From Microbacterium oleivorans (GTDB lineage: Bacteria; Actinomycetota; Actinomycetes; Actinomycetales; Microbacteriaceae), in the NCBI RefSeq assembly GCF_001644225.1, contig NZ_LSTV01000001.1, positions 124,001-188,000 of the forward strand: a stretch of 64,000 nucleotides of DNA, in the 5' to 3' direction. A model generated the notes under the pieces. The model was not told the DNA's origin, did no database searches, and worked only from the letters and a program-made list of their open reading frames with translations. How positions within the stretch are numbered: position 1 is the stretch's first letter; every line of letters begins with the position of its first letter. Below are positions 26,756 through 34,769 of the stretch, one piece after another. Made by a program: the position numbers and the translations under genes.

Positions 26756-27154
26756 GTGACCGACATCGATTGGGACGAGCTGCGTTCGGCAGCCGTCGAG
26801 GCCATGGAGAAGGCGTACGCGCCGTACTCCCGTTACCGCGTGGGCGCTGCGGCGCTCGTGAGCGACGGACGGATCGTGACCGGCTGCAACGTCGAGAACG
26901 CGTCGTACGGCGTCGGCCTGTGCGCCGAGTGCGGCCTGGTCGGGAACCTGCACATGACCGGCGGCGGCGAGCTCGTGGCGTTCGTCTGCGTCAACAACGA
27001 CGGCGAGACGATCATGCCGTGCGGACGGTGCCGACAGCTGCTCAACGAGTTCGCGATCCCCGGGATGCTGCTCGAGACCGTGTCGGGAATCCGCACGATC
27101 GACGAGGTCCTGCCCGACGCCTTCGGTCCGCGCGATCTGGAGGCCGCCCGATGA
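26756..27154 (+). CDS. cdd: cytidine deaminase
   Basis: Cdd deaminates cytidine and deoxycytidine to uridine and deoxyuridine. The 132-residue protein is the short tetrameric type. APYSRYRVGAAAL precedes the zinc and proton-shuttle motif NVENASYGVGLCAECG, and PCGRCRQLLNEF supplies the other zinc cysteines. The GTG at 26756 follows GAAGGAAGAG. The stop overlaps the deoA start (ATGA), coupling deamination to phosphorolysis of the product. Confidence 0.94.
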   Translation: MTDIDWDELRSAAVEAMEKAYAPYSRYRVGAAALVSDGRIVTGCNVENASYGVGLCAECGLVGNLHMTGGGELVAFVCVNNDGETIMPCGRCRQLLNEFAIPGMLLETVSGIRTIDEVLPDAFGPRDLEAAR

Positions 27155-28443
27155 GCGGGGTCGAGGCGTTCGACGCCGTCGACGTCATCCGCATCAAGCG
27201 CGACGGGGGAGCGGTCCCCGAGGACGCCCTGCGCTGGATGATCGACGCGTACACGCGCGAATACGTCGCGGACTCGCAGATGGCTGCCTTCGCCATGTCG
27301 GTGCTGCTGAACGGCATGAGCCGCGACGAGATCCGCGTGATGACCGACGCGATGATCGCCTCCGGTGAGCGGATGAGCTTCGCCGGTCTCGGCAAGCCGA
27401 CCGTCGACAAGCACTCCACCGGCGGTGTCGGCGACAAGATCACCCTGCCGCTGGCCCCCCTCGTCGCCTCGTTCGGTGTCGCGGTGCCGCAGCTCTCGGG
27501 CCGCGGCCTCGGCCACACCGGCGGTACGCTCGACAAGCTCGAGGCCATCCCCGGCTGGCGAGCAGCCCTCAGCAACGACGAGATGATCGCGCAGATGCAG
27601 GGCGTCGGCGCCGTCATCTGCGCGGCCGGATCGGGGCTCGCCCCCGCCGACAAGCGCCTGTACGCGCTGCGCGACGTCACGGGGACGGTCGAGGCGATCC
27701 CGCTCATCGCCTCGAGCATCATGTCCAAGAAGATCGCCGAGGGCACCGACTCGCTCGTCCTGGACGTGAAGTTCGGCTCCGGCGCGTTCATGCAGGACGT
27801 CGACAAGGCGCGCGAGCTCGCCCGCACGATGGTCGCGCTCGGCACCGACTCGGGTGTCGCCACGACGGCCCTCCTGACCGACATGAACACGCCGCTCGGC
27901 CTCGCCATCGGCAACGCGAACGAGGTCCGCGAATCGGTCGAGGTGCTCGCCGGCGGCGGCCCCGCCGACATCGTCGAACTCACCGTGGCCCTCGCCCGCG
28001 AGATGCTCGCCCTCGCCGGTCAGCCCGATGCCGACGTCGAGGCTGCTCTGAAGGACGGACGCGCCATGGATTCCTGGCGCCGCATGATCCGAGCGCAGGA
28101 CGGCGACCCGGATGCCGCGCTCCCGTCCGCGCGCGAGACGCACACCGTCACCGCGACCGAGTCCGGCGTGATCACGCGGCTCGAGGCCCTGCCGTTCGGG
28201 ATCGCCGCGTGGCGCCTCGGGGCGGGCCGGGCACGTGCGCAGGACCCCGTCATCCACGCCGCTGGCATCGACCTGCACGTGAAGCCGGGCGACGCCGTGA
28301 CGGCCGGACAGCCGCTGTTCACCCTGCTGGCCGACGATGAGAACCGCTTCGCGCGGGCCACCGAGGCGCTCGAGGGCGCCTGGGAGATCGGTGCCGAGGC
28401 ACCGGCATCCACTCCGCTCGTCCTCGAGCGCATCACCGCCTGA
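27151..28443 (+). CDS. deoA: thymidine/pyrimidine-nucleoside phosphorylase
   Basis: The enzyme splits thymidine, deoxyuridine or uridine with phosphate into base and (deoxy)ribose 1-phosphate. The 430-residue protein has the signature PQLSGRGLGHTGGTLDKLEA and the phosphate site KHSTGGVGDKITLPLAP. VLDVKFGSGAFMQD and the C-terminal biotinyl/lipoyl-like domain (IHAAGIDLHVKPGDAVTAGQ) complete the family architecture. Whether it prefers thymidine or accepts uridine cannot be read from sequence here. Confidence 0.94.
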   Translation: MSGVEAFDAVDVIRIKRDGGAVPEDALRWMIDAYTREYVADSQMAAFAMSVLLNGMSRDEIRVMTDAMIASGERMSFAGLGKPTVDKHSTGGVGDKITLPLAPLVASFGVAVPQLSGRGLGHTGGTLDKLEAIPGWRAALSNDEMIAQMQGVGAVICAAGSGLAPADKRLYALRDVTGTVEAIPLIASSIMSKKIAEGTDSLVLDVKFGSGAFMQDVDKARELARTMVALGTDSGVATTALLTDMNTPLGLAIGNANEVRESVEVLAGGGPADIVELTVALAREMLALAGQPDADVEAALKDGRAMDSWRRMIRAQDGDPDAALPSARETHTVTATESGVITRLEALPFGIAAWRLGAGRARAQDPVIHAAGIDLHVKPGDAVTAGQPLFTLLADDENRFARATEALEGAWEIGAEAPASTPLVLERITA

Positions 28444-28467
28444 CCCCCTCACGACAGGACTGCACCC

Positions 28468-29583
28468 ATGGCCATCGACCAGCACGGCGACGCGAAGCTC
28501 GAGGGCGTCTCGATCCGCTCGCTCCCCAAGGTCTCGCTGCACGACCACCTCGACGGCGCGCTGCGCCCGCAGACGATCATCGAGATCGCCGACGAGGTCG
28601 GCGTCGAGGTTCCCGAGGCGGCCGCCGACGACCTCGCCGATTGGTTCGAGGACCAGTCCGACAGCGGCTCGCTCGTCGAGTACCTGAAGACCTTCGATCT
28701 CACGATCGCCGTGATGCAGACCCGCGACGGCCTGCGCCGTGTCGCGAAGGAGTTCGTCGAGGATCTCGCCGCCGACGGCGTGATCTACGGCGAGGTCCGC
28801 TGGGCTCCCGAGCAGCACCTGCAGGGCGGTCTGAGCCTCGACGAGGTCGTGGAGGCCGTGCAGGAGGGCATCGAAGAGGGTGAGGACGCCGTCGAGGCGT
28901 CGGGCCGCGACATCCGGGTCGGCCAGCTCATCAGCGCGATGCGCCACACCGACCGGTCGCTCGAGATCGCCGAGCTCGCCGTCCGCCACCGCGGGCGTGG
29001 CGCGGTCGGGTTCGACATCGCCGGTCCCGAGGCCGGGTTCCCGCCGTCGAACCTGCGCCCGGCGTTCGACTACCTGGCATCCGCCTTCTTCCCGGCCACG
29101 GTCCACGCGGGTGAGGCAGCAGGTCTGGACTCGATCCGCTCGGCCCTCATCGACGGCCGCGCCCTGCGCCTCGGACACGGCGTGCGCATCGCCGAGGACC
29201 TCGACGTCGTCGAGCAGAAGGGCGAGGAGGTGCAGGTGCGCTTCGGCGACCTCGCCCGCTGGGTGCGCGACCGCGAGATCCCGCTGGAGCTCTCGCCGTC
29301 GTCGAACCTGCAGACCGGCGCGATCGCCGCGTGGGGGACGCAGCTCGAAGACCACCCCTTCGACCTGCTCTACCAGCTCGGGTTCGCCGTCACGGTGAAC
29401 GTCGACAACCGCACGATGAGCCGCACGTCGCTCACGCGCGAACTCTCGCTGCTCGCCGACGCGTTCGAGTACACGCTCGAGGACCTCGAGGCGTTCCAGC
29501 TGAACGCGGCCGCGGCCGCCTTCCTCACGATCGAGGAGCGCGAGGAACTCATCGAGCTCATCGGTGAGGGCTTCTCGGCCTGA
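28468..29583 (+). CDS. add: adenosine deaminase
   Basis: Add converts adenosine and deoxyadenosine to inosine derivatives, feeding the purine nucleoside phosphorylase encoded at 41.3 kb. The 371-residue protein has the metal-binding PKVSLHDHLDGALRP near the N-terminus. FFPATVHAGEAAGLDSIRSA and LRLGHGVRI supply further active-site residues, and LELSPSSNLQTG and VNVDNRTMSRTSLTREL complete the pocket. It ends the nucleoside salvage operon; hairpin B1 begins 7 nt after its stop. Confidence 0.93.
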   Translation: MAIDQHGDAKLEGVSIRSLPKVSLHDHLDGALRPQTIIEIADEVGVEVPEAAADDLADWFEDQSDSGSLVEYLKTFDLTIAVMQTRDGLRRVAKEFVEDLAADGVIYGEVRWAPEQHLQGGLSLDEVVEAVQEGIEEGEDAVEASGRDIRVGQLISAMRHTDRSLEIAELAVRHRGRGAVGFDIAGPEAGFPPSNLRPAFDYLASAFFPATVHAGEAAGLDSIRSALIDGRALRLGHGVRIAEDLDVVEQKGEEVQVRFGDLARWVRDREIPLELSPSSNLQTGAIAAWGTQLEDHPFDLLYQLGFAVTVNVDNRTMSRTSLTRELSLLADAFEYTLEDLEAFQLNAAAAAFLTIEEREELIELIGEGFSA

Positions 29584-29590
29584 CGGCTCT

Positions 29591-29647
29591 CGAGGTCCCG
29601 ATCGGGCCGGGTATGGCGCCCTCATACCCGGCCTGATCGGGACCTCG
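29591..29647. repeat. palindromic element B1, 57-nt hairpin
   Basis: The arms 29591-29615 and 29623-29647 pair over 25 positions (one is a G-U pair in RNA) around a 7-nt loop. The ends are CGAGGTCCC and GGGACCTCG. It shares length, ends and the GGCCGGG core with element B2 on the other side of the DUF559 gene. It begins 7 nt after the add stop and could also act as the add terminator, although only a C/T-rich stretch, no U-run, follows. Confidence 0.9.
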
Positions 29648-29738
29648 TCCTTCCTCCCCAGGGGGAGCCGAGCGGCACTTGTCCGCGGGCTGCGGAGAGC
29701 GGTGCTGACGGGGTTCGGCGAGGCGGCACCCTGCGGGG

Positions 29739-30647
29739 ATGCGCAGACCCCGACCCCTTCCCGATCACCTCAGCGACCGCGCGTTCAGCGTCCGCGACGC
29801 CCGGGATGCCGGCGAGTCCGCGGGGCGGCTGGATGCAGGGGACCTCGCGATCCCGTATCCGGGTGTCCGCGTGCCCGTGGGCCGCGATCTCGACTCGATC
29901 GAGTCCCGAGCTCGCCAGTTCGCGGAACGGATGCGGCCGTGGCAGTTCTTCAGCCACAGCACGGCGCTCGCTCTGCACGGCGTCCCGCTTCCGTCCGACC
30001 GGGCATCGCAGCGCCTCCACGTCGCCGCACACCGCCCGGATCGGGAGCCGCGCGTGTCGGGCGTCGTGGGGCACCGGCTCGGGCCGGGCGCGTCGGACGT
30101 GCGCACCGTCGGCGGCTTGCGGGTCGAATCGCCGGCGAGCGCCTGGCGGCACGTCGCGTCGTGGTGGACCCACGAGGATCTTGTCGTCGCGGGCGACTTC
30201 CTCGTAGGACGGTCGGGGCTGCTCACGCTCGATGACCTCGCAGCAGAGGTCGCGCGGAGGCCGGGGCGCGGGCAGAACGTTCTGACGGCGGCGCTCGCCG
30301 ACGTACGGGTGGGGGCCGAGTCGCCGACCGAGACGCGGCTGCGGCTCGTCCTCTGCGCCGCCGGGCTTCCCGAGCCGAGCCTCAACCTCGTCCTCCGCGC
30401 ATCGGACGGCCGGTTCGTCGCCCGGCTGGACATGGCCTACGAGAGCTGGAGGGTCGCGGTCGAGTACGACGGACGTCAGCACGCCGAGGACCGGGCGCAG
30501 TTCGAGCGCGACGCCGACCGCTGGCACGACATCCGCGCGCAGGGGTGGCACCTCGTCCGCATCCTCCGTCACCATCTGCGGGGTGACGGACAGCCCGCCA
30601 TCCGTATGGTCGCCGCCGCGCTGCGAGAGACCGGCTGGGCGCCATGA
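29739..30647 (+). CDS. DUF559/Vsr-like endonuclease-domain protein (unit B)
   Basis: The 302-residue protein belongs to the same broad group as the gene at 11843 but is clearly diverged from it. An N-terminal segment (SVRDARDAGESAGRLDAGDL then IPYPGVRVP) resembles the AbiEi-like wing. The C-terminal nuclease-like core has ARLDMAYESWRVAVEYDG, then QHAEDRAQFERDADRWHDIR and GWHLVRILRHHL; Asp in ARLDM and Glu in AVEYDG are the likely metal ligands. ATG 29739 follows GCGGGG. It is enclosed by hairpins B1 and B2, the latter starting 5 nt after the stop. Function unknown. Confidence 0.78.
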   Translation: MRRPRPLPDHLSDRAFSVRDARDAGESAGRLDAGDLAIPYPGVRVPVGRDLDSIESRARQFAERMRPWQFFSHSTALALHGVPLPSDRASQRLHVAAHRPDREPRVSGVVGHRLGPGASDVRTVGGLRVESPASAWRHVASWWTHEDLVVAGDFLVGRSGLLTLDDLAAEVARRPGRGQNVLTAALADVRVGAESPTETRLRLVLCAAGLPEPSLNLVLRASDGRFVARLDMAYESWRVAVEYDGRQHAEDRAQFERDADRWHDIRAQGWHLVRILRHHLRGDGQPAIRMVAAALRETGWAP

Positions 30648-30651
30648 CGAG

Positions 30652-30708
30652 CGAGGTCCCACTCCGGCCGGGAATGGCGTGCGGCTACCCGGCCGGAGTG
30701 GGACCTCG
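30652..30708. repeat. palindromic element B2, 57-nt hairpin
   Basis: The arms 30652-30672 and 30688-30708 are perfectly complementary over 21 nt with a 15-nt loop. The outer nine bases and the GGCCGGG core are identical to B1, while stem positions 10, 11 and 14 differ by paired, compensatory changes. It lies between the stop codons of the convergent DUF559 and hydrolase genes and may also end their transcripts. Confidence 0.9.
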
Positions 30709-30715
30709 GCGGCGC

Positions 30716-31474
30716 TCAGAGGCGGGGGAGGATCTCCGCGACGGATGCCGTGATCTCGGCCGTCATGTCGGCGTCGTCGATCGCGGGGGTGCCGTCACCG
30801 GCCTGGGGGCCGTAGTCCCCGAAGGAGGCGTGCGCGGCTCCCGCGATCTCCACGAACGCGGCGTCGGCGGGCAGCATCCCGTGGGCGTCCTGGATCTTCT
30901 CGGGCGTCGACAGGCCGTCCTCCGCGCCGGAGATGCTCAGCACCGGCAGGCCGGTATCCGACAGGTCGTTCGCGCAGTACGAGCCGAAGAGGACGAGCCC
31001 GTCGGCATCCGGTGCGAGCTGGCACGCGCGCACGCCGCCCAGGGAGTGGCCGCCCACGAGCCAGGCCTCGACACCCGGTGCGGCGGACGTGAAGTCCGAC
31101 AACGGCCGCGGGTCGAAGAACGCGAGGTTCAGCCAGGGGCGGGTGATGACGACCGTCATCCCCTCCTCGGCGACGAGCCCCGACAGCTTCGCCTCGTAGG
31201 CCTCGGCCTGGACCTTCGCTCCCGGGATGAAGACGAGGCCGACCGTGCTCCCACCGGACGCGGGCGACATCACGACGTTCCCGCCGGTGTCGGAGACGAC
31301 GATCCGGTCGTCCTCGCGCACCGATGCGAGCGGGGCCGCCTCGGCATCCATCACCCCGACCTGGCTCCAGACCACGATGCCCACGACGCCGGCGACGAGC
31401 AGCCCCGCCAGCGACAGCGCGACGATCGTGATGACGCGCCGTGCGCGCGACCGGGGCCGCTTCGCCGCGCTCAC
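30716..31474 (-). CDS. membrane-anchored or secreted alpha/beta hydrolase
   Basis: The 252-residue protein has a basic N-terminus and one membrane helix ([20 protein letters not shown], about residues 12-31), probably an uncleaved anchor. The hydrolase part carries the nucleophile elbow [13 protein letters not shown], a likely Asp in [11 protein letters not shown] and a His in [13 protein letters not shown], giving a Ser-Asp-His triad. It resembles the chlorophyllase/dienelactone-hydrolase-like 'alpha/beta hydrolase' of actinobacteria; substrate unknown. It starts with GTG in a 4-nt overlap with mtlD and is the last gene of the mannitol operon. Confidence 0.78.
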   Translation of the reverse strand: MSAAKRPRSRARRVITIVALSLAGLLVAGVVGIVVWSQVGVMDAEAAPLASVREDDRIVVSDTGGNVVMSPASGGSTVGLVFIPGAKVQAEAYEAKLSGLVAEEGMTVVITRPWLNLAFFDPRPLSDFTSAAPGVEAWLVGGHSLGGVRACQLAPDADGLVLFGSYCANDLSDTGLPVLSISGAEDGLSTPEKIQDAHGMLPADAAFVEIAGAAHASFGDYGPQAGDGTPAIDDADMTAEITASVAEILPRL

Positions 31475-32634
31475 GCGCGGTAGACGCCGAGCTCGGTCTG
31501 CCGCTGCGCGACCTGCTCGTGCACGCGCGCGAAGAGCGGATGCTCCGCGTCGAGGCCCGTGACGGAGGTGGTGAAGGCCGCGGCATCCTCGGTCCGGATG
31601 CGCTCCTGCAACTCGACCGCTTGCGGATCCGCGGCGTCCTCGAAGCGCAGAGCGGCGGCGATCGCGGCGACGAGACCGTCCACCGGGAGTCCGCGCTCGG
31701 CGGCAGCAGCTGCCGGTCCGATGAAACGTTCGTGGCGCGAGAGCTTGCGCAGCGGCTGCCGGCCGACGCGCTGGACGGTGTCGGGGAGCGCCTCGTTCGA
31801 GAACCGGTCGAGAATGGTCGCGCGGTAGTCGGCCAGTTCGCCGGCATCGAGGCCGTGGGCGGCCGACAGGAAGGCGGACGTCTCCTCGAGGGCCCGCTCG
31901 ACCTTGGTGCGGATGCCGGGGTCGGCGAGGGCGTCCGAGATGCGTGTGATCCCGGCGACGTACCCGAAGTAGGCGGTCGCAGCGTGGCCGGTGTTGACCG
32001 TGAAGAGCTTCCGCTCGATGTAGGGCGCGAGGTCGTCGACGAAGTGCGCGCCGGGGATGTTCGGCAGGTCGTCGCCGAAGGGACCGCGCTCGATCGCCCA
32101 CTCGAAGAACGGCTCGACGGTGACATCGACGCCGGCGCCCTCGGGCTGGCCCGGGACGATGCGGTCGACCGCGGTGTTCGCGAAGACCGCGCGGGCCTGG
32201 AGGTCGCCCCAGGCATCGCCGGCGAGCTTCTCGATCTCGGCGCGGAGGGTGTCGGTCGCGCCGATCGCGTTCTCGCACGCCATGACCTGTAGGGGCTTCG
32301 CGTCCGCCGCTCGACGGGCGAGCCCTTCGAGGATGTGCGGCGCGACGAAGGGCAGGATGTTGGGCCCGACCGCCGTCGTCACGACGTCCGCCGTCGCGAT
32401 CTCGTCGGCGACCGCGTCGGGGTCGGCCCGGCTGTCGAGGGCGCGGAAACCGGTGACCGTCTTGTCGCCGCCGCCCGGTCCGACCTCGTGGACGGTGTAG
32501 GCGGATGCCGCGTTGATGGTCTCGACGAGGGTGGGGGCGACGTCGGAGAAGACGAGGTCGTACCCGCCCTCGTGCAGGAGCAGTCCGACGAAGCCGCGGC
32601 CGATGTTGCCGGCGCCGAAGTGGACGGCTTTCAT
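31471..32634 (-). CDS. mtlD: mannitol-1-phosphate 5-dehydrogenase
   Basis: MtlD oxidises mannitol 1-phosphate, delivered by the PTS, to fructose 6-phosphate with NAD. The 387-residue protein has the nucleotide-binding [20 protein letters not shown] at its N-terminus. [13 protein letters not shown] and [18 protein letters not shown] are conserved in the polyol-phosphate dehydrogenases; the Lys in ERKLFTVN is the likely catalytic residue. The start overlaps the mtlF stop by 4 nt. Confidence 0.95.
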   Translation of the reverse strand: MKAVHFGAGNIGRGFVGLLLHEGGYDLVFSDVAPTLVETINAASAYTVHEVGPGGGDKTVTGFRALDSRADPDAVADEIATADVVTTAVGPNILPFVAPHILEGLARRAADAKPLQVMACENAIGATDTLRAEIEKLAGDAWGDLQARAVFANTAVDRIVPGQPEGAGVDVTVEPFFEWAIERGPFGDDLPNIPGAHFVDDLAPYIERKLFTVNTGHAATAYFGYVAGITRISDALADPGIRTKVERALEETSAFLSAAHGLDAGELADYRATILDRFSNEALPDTVQRVGRQPLRKLSRHERFIGPAAAAAERGLPVDGLVAAIAAALRFEDAADPQAVELQERIRTEDAAAFTTSVTGLDAEHPLFARVHEQVAQRQTELGVYRA

Positions 32635-33071
32635 GCGTTGTTCACCGTCGCGAGCAGCTGGTACAGCTCCTCGGGCGTCTGCGCGGCCTTGAGCTTCGCG
32701 ACCTCCTCGTCCTCGGAGAACAGGAGGGCGATCTGCGACAAGATCTCGAGGTGCTCGTCGCCCTTGCCGGCGATGCCGACGACGAACGACACGTGTTCGC
32801 CGCCCCAGTCGACGCCTCCGTCGTAGCGGACGAAGGACAGTGCGGAGTCGAGGATCGCCTCCTTGGTCTCGTTCGTTCCGTGGGGGATGGCGAGTTCGTT
32901 GCCCATGTAGGTCGACACTGCGACCTCGCGCTGCTGCATGGCGTCGAAGTAGGCGCCGGTGACGGCGCCGGCGGCCTCGAGGATGTCGGCCGCCTCCTTC
33001 ATCGCCTGCTCTTGGCTGACGGAGCCGGAGTGGATGCGGATCTGACCGAGGGTGAGGACGTCGCGAGCCAT
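32631..33071 (-). CDS. mtlF: PTS mannitol transporter EIIA component
   Basis: This 146-residue protein accepts phosphate from HPr on a histidine and passes it to the EIIB domain of MtlA. The active-site His is in [18 protein letters not shown]. The protein is of the mannitol/fructose (EIIA type 2) family and full length. The ATG at 33071 follows AAGGAGAAAG. A strong terminator lies between it and mtlA upstream, so its dose relative to MtlA is probably set by read-through or by a separate promoter. Confidence 0.94.
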   Translation of the reverse strand: MARDVLTLGQIRIHSGSVSQEQAMKEAADILEAAGAVTGAYFDAMQQREVAVSTYMGNELAIPHGTNETKEAILDSALSFVRYDGGVDWGGEHVSFVVGIAGKGDEHLEILSQIALLFSEDEEVAKLKAAQTPEELYQLLATVNNA

Positions 33072-33101
33072 GACTTTCTCCTTCTGGGGACTGTGTGTGG
33101 G

Positions 33102-33146
33102 AAAAAAGCGCTGCGGGGCCGGGACCATTGTCTCCGACCCCGCAGC
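33102..33146 (-). terminator. intrinsic terminator inside the mtl operon
   Basis: On the minus strand GCTGCGGGG (33146-33138) pairs with CCCCGCAGC (33118-33110), and the loop can pair further (TCGG with CCGG). GC then six T residues follow (33107-33102). This is the best Rho-independent terminator in the window, yet mtlF, mtlD and the hydrolase gene lie downstream on the same strand. Confidence 0.88.
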
Positions 33147-33154
33147 GGACCGCA

Positions 33155-34741
33155 TCAGGCGTCGCCGCGCTGGCGGCGCACCATTTCCACAACCTCGTCG
33201 TACTTCGGCGAGTTCATGAAGTTGTCGACCGAGACGTGCACGGAGCCGGGGGTGACCCCGCGGGCACGATCGGTCAACTGCGCCTGGGTGATGACCAGGT
33301 CGGCGGACGGGTCGAGGTTGGCGATCGCCTTGTTGGTGACCGTGACGCCCTCGACGCCCGCCTTCTTGAACTTGTTGCGCAGGACGCTCGCACCCATCGC
33401 GGACGACCCCATGCCGGCGTCGCACGCGAACACGATGTTCGAGATCTCGCGGTCGGCGACGGCCGTGCCGGTGGCAGCGGATGCCGCGACCGCGGCGTCG
33501 TTCGTCGCTGCCGGTGCGTTCGCCGAACCGCGCAGCCCCGACAGGGCCTCGGACGACTTGCCCTTGTTCGCCTCGGTCCGAGAAACCGCCGCGGAGAAGG
33601 AGTCCGTGCCGAGTTCGGCGGCGGCGAGATCACGCTTGCGGGAGGCCCGCAGAATGATCGCAGCGACGACGAAGGTGACCGTCGCAGACAGGATCACCGA
33701 GAGAATCACGCCTACGTAGCTGTCGTTCGCCGTCTGGAGCAGCACGGCGATGATGCTTCCCGGTGCCGCCGGTGCACGCAGGCCGGCTCCGAACAGCATG
33801 TTGGTGGTGACACCGGTCATGCCACCCGCGATGAGCGCGAGGATGAGGGTCGGCTTCATGAGCGCGTAGGGGAAGTAGACCTCGTGAATACCGCCGAAGA
33901 ACTGGATGACGGCGGCGCCCGGGGCGGACGCGCGCGCCGCACCGATCCCGAAGAAGGTGAACGCCAGCAGAAGTCCGAGTCCGGGGCCGGGGTTCGCCTC
34001 GAGCAGGAAGAGGATCGACTTCCCCGACTCGTCGGCCTGTGCGATGCCCAGCGGCGTGAGGACGCCGTGGTTGATGGCGTTGTTGAGGAAGAACACCTTC
34101 GCAGGCTCGATGAGGATGCTCGTCAACGGCAGCAGGTTCGAGTCGACGAGGAAGTTGACCGCGCTCGAGAGCACGGTCATGATGCCGTTCACGAGCCAGG
34201 CGATCGGGTAGAACCCGACGACCGCCATCACAAAGCCCCAGATACCGGCGGAGAACATGTTCACGAGCATCTCGAAGCCCGCACGGACCTTGCCCTCCCA
34301 GAGGGCGTCGAGCTTCTTCATGGTCCATGCGGCCAGCGGTCCGAGGATCATCGCGCCGATGAACATGTGGACCTGGCCGAGGGTGGAGGCATCCGGGTTG
34401 GCTGCGAGGAGCGCATCGTTGAAGTTCTTGACGATGAGGTCGGAGCCGGCGATCGCACCCATGGTCGCGATGGCGCCCACCACACCACCACGCTGCTTGT
34501 AGATCATGTATCCGCCGGTGTAGGCGATGATCAGCGGCAACAGGTAGTGGATGAACGGGTCGACGATGGTCGCCAGGTCGGCGTTCGGAGTCCATCCGAC
34601 GGGGATGAAGAAGGCGGTGATGATGCCCCACGCGATGAGTGCGGGGATGTTCGGCATGATCATGCCGGAGAGGAAGGTCCCGAATCGCTGGACGGCGACG
34701 CGAGCTCCTCCCCGGGGCTGTGCCGGAGACGTCGTTGTCAT
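33155..34741 (-). CDS. mtlA: PTS mannitol transporter EIICB component
   Basis: MtlA imports and phosphorylates mannitol. The 528-residue protein has an N-terminal EIIC domain of about eight helices ([20 protein letters not shown] near residue 18). [13 protein letters not shown] and the substrate motif [14 protein letters not shown] follow. An Ala/Thr-rich linker leads to the EIIB domain, whose phosphocysteine is in [17 protein letters not shown] (about residue 435). The EIIA domain is separate (mtlF). The ATG at 34741 follows AAAGGAGAACC. Confidence 0.95.
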   Translation of the reverse strand: MTTTSPAQPRGGARVAVQRFGTFLSGMIMPNIPALIAWGIITAFFIPVGWTPNADLATIVDPFIHYLLPLIIAYTGGYMIYKQRGGVVGAIATMGAIAGSDLIVKNFNDALLAANPDASTLGQVHMFIGAMILGPLAAWTMKKLDALWEGKVRAGFEMLVNMFSAGIWGFVMAVVGFYPIAWLVNGIMTVLSSAVNFLVDSNLLPLTSILIEPAKVFFLNNAINHGVLTPLGIAQADESGKSILFLLEANPGPGLGLLLAFTFFGIGAARASAPGAAVIQFFGGIHEVYFPYALMKPTLILALIAGGMTGVTTNMLFGAGLRAPAAPGSIIAVLLQTANDSYVGVILSVILSATVTFVVAAIILRASRKRDLAAAELGTDSFSAAVSRTEANKGKSSEALSGLRGSANAPAATNDAAVAASAATGTAVADREISNIVFACDAGMGSSAMGASVLRNKFKKAGVEGVTVTNKAIANLDPSADLVITQAQLTDRARGVTPGSVHVSVDNFMNSPKYDEVVEMVRRQRGDA

Positions 34742-34769
34742 TGCTGGTTCTCCTTTGGTGTGCCGCGGG

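Noticed and set aside
29591..29647. Interpretation of hairpin B1 solely as the add terminator
   Set aside because: It is close to the add stop, but there is no U-tract and a same-length, co-varying copy lies on the other side of the next gene; a terminator role may coexist but does not explain the pairing.
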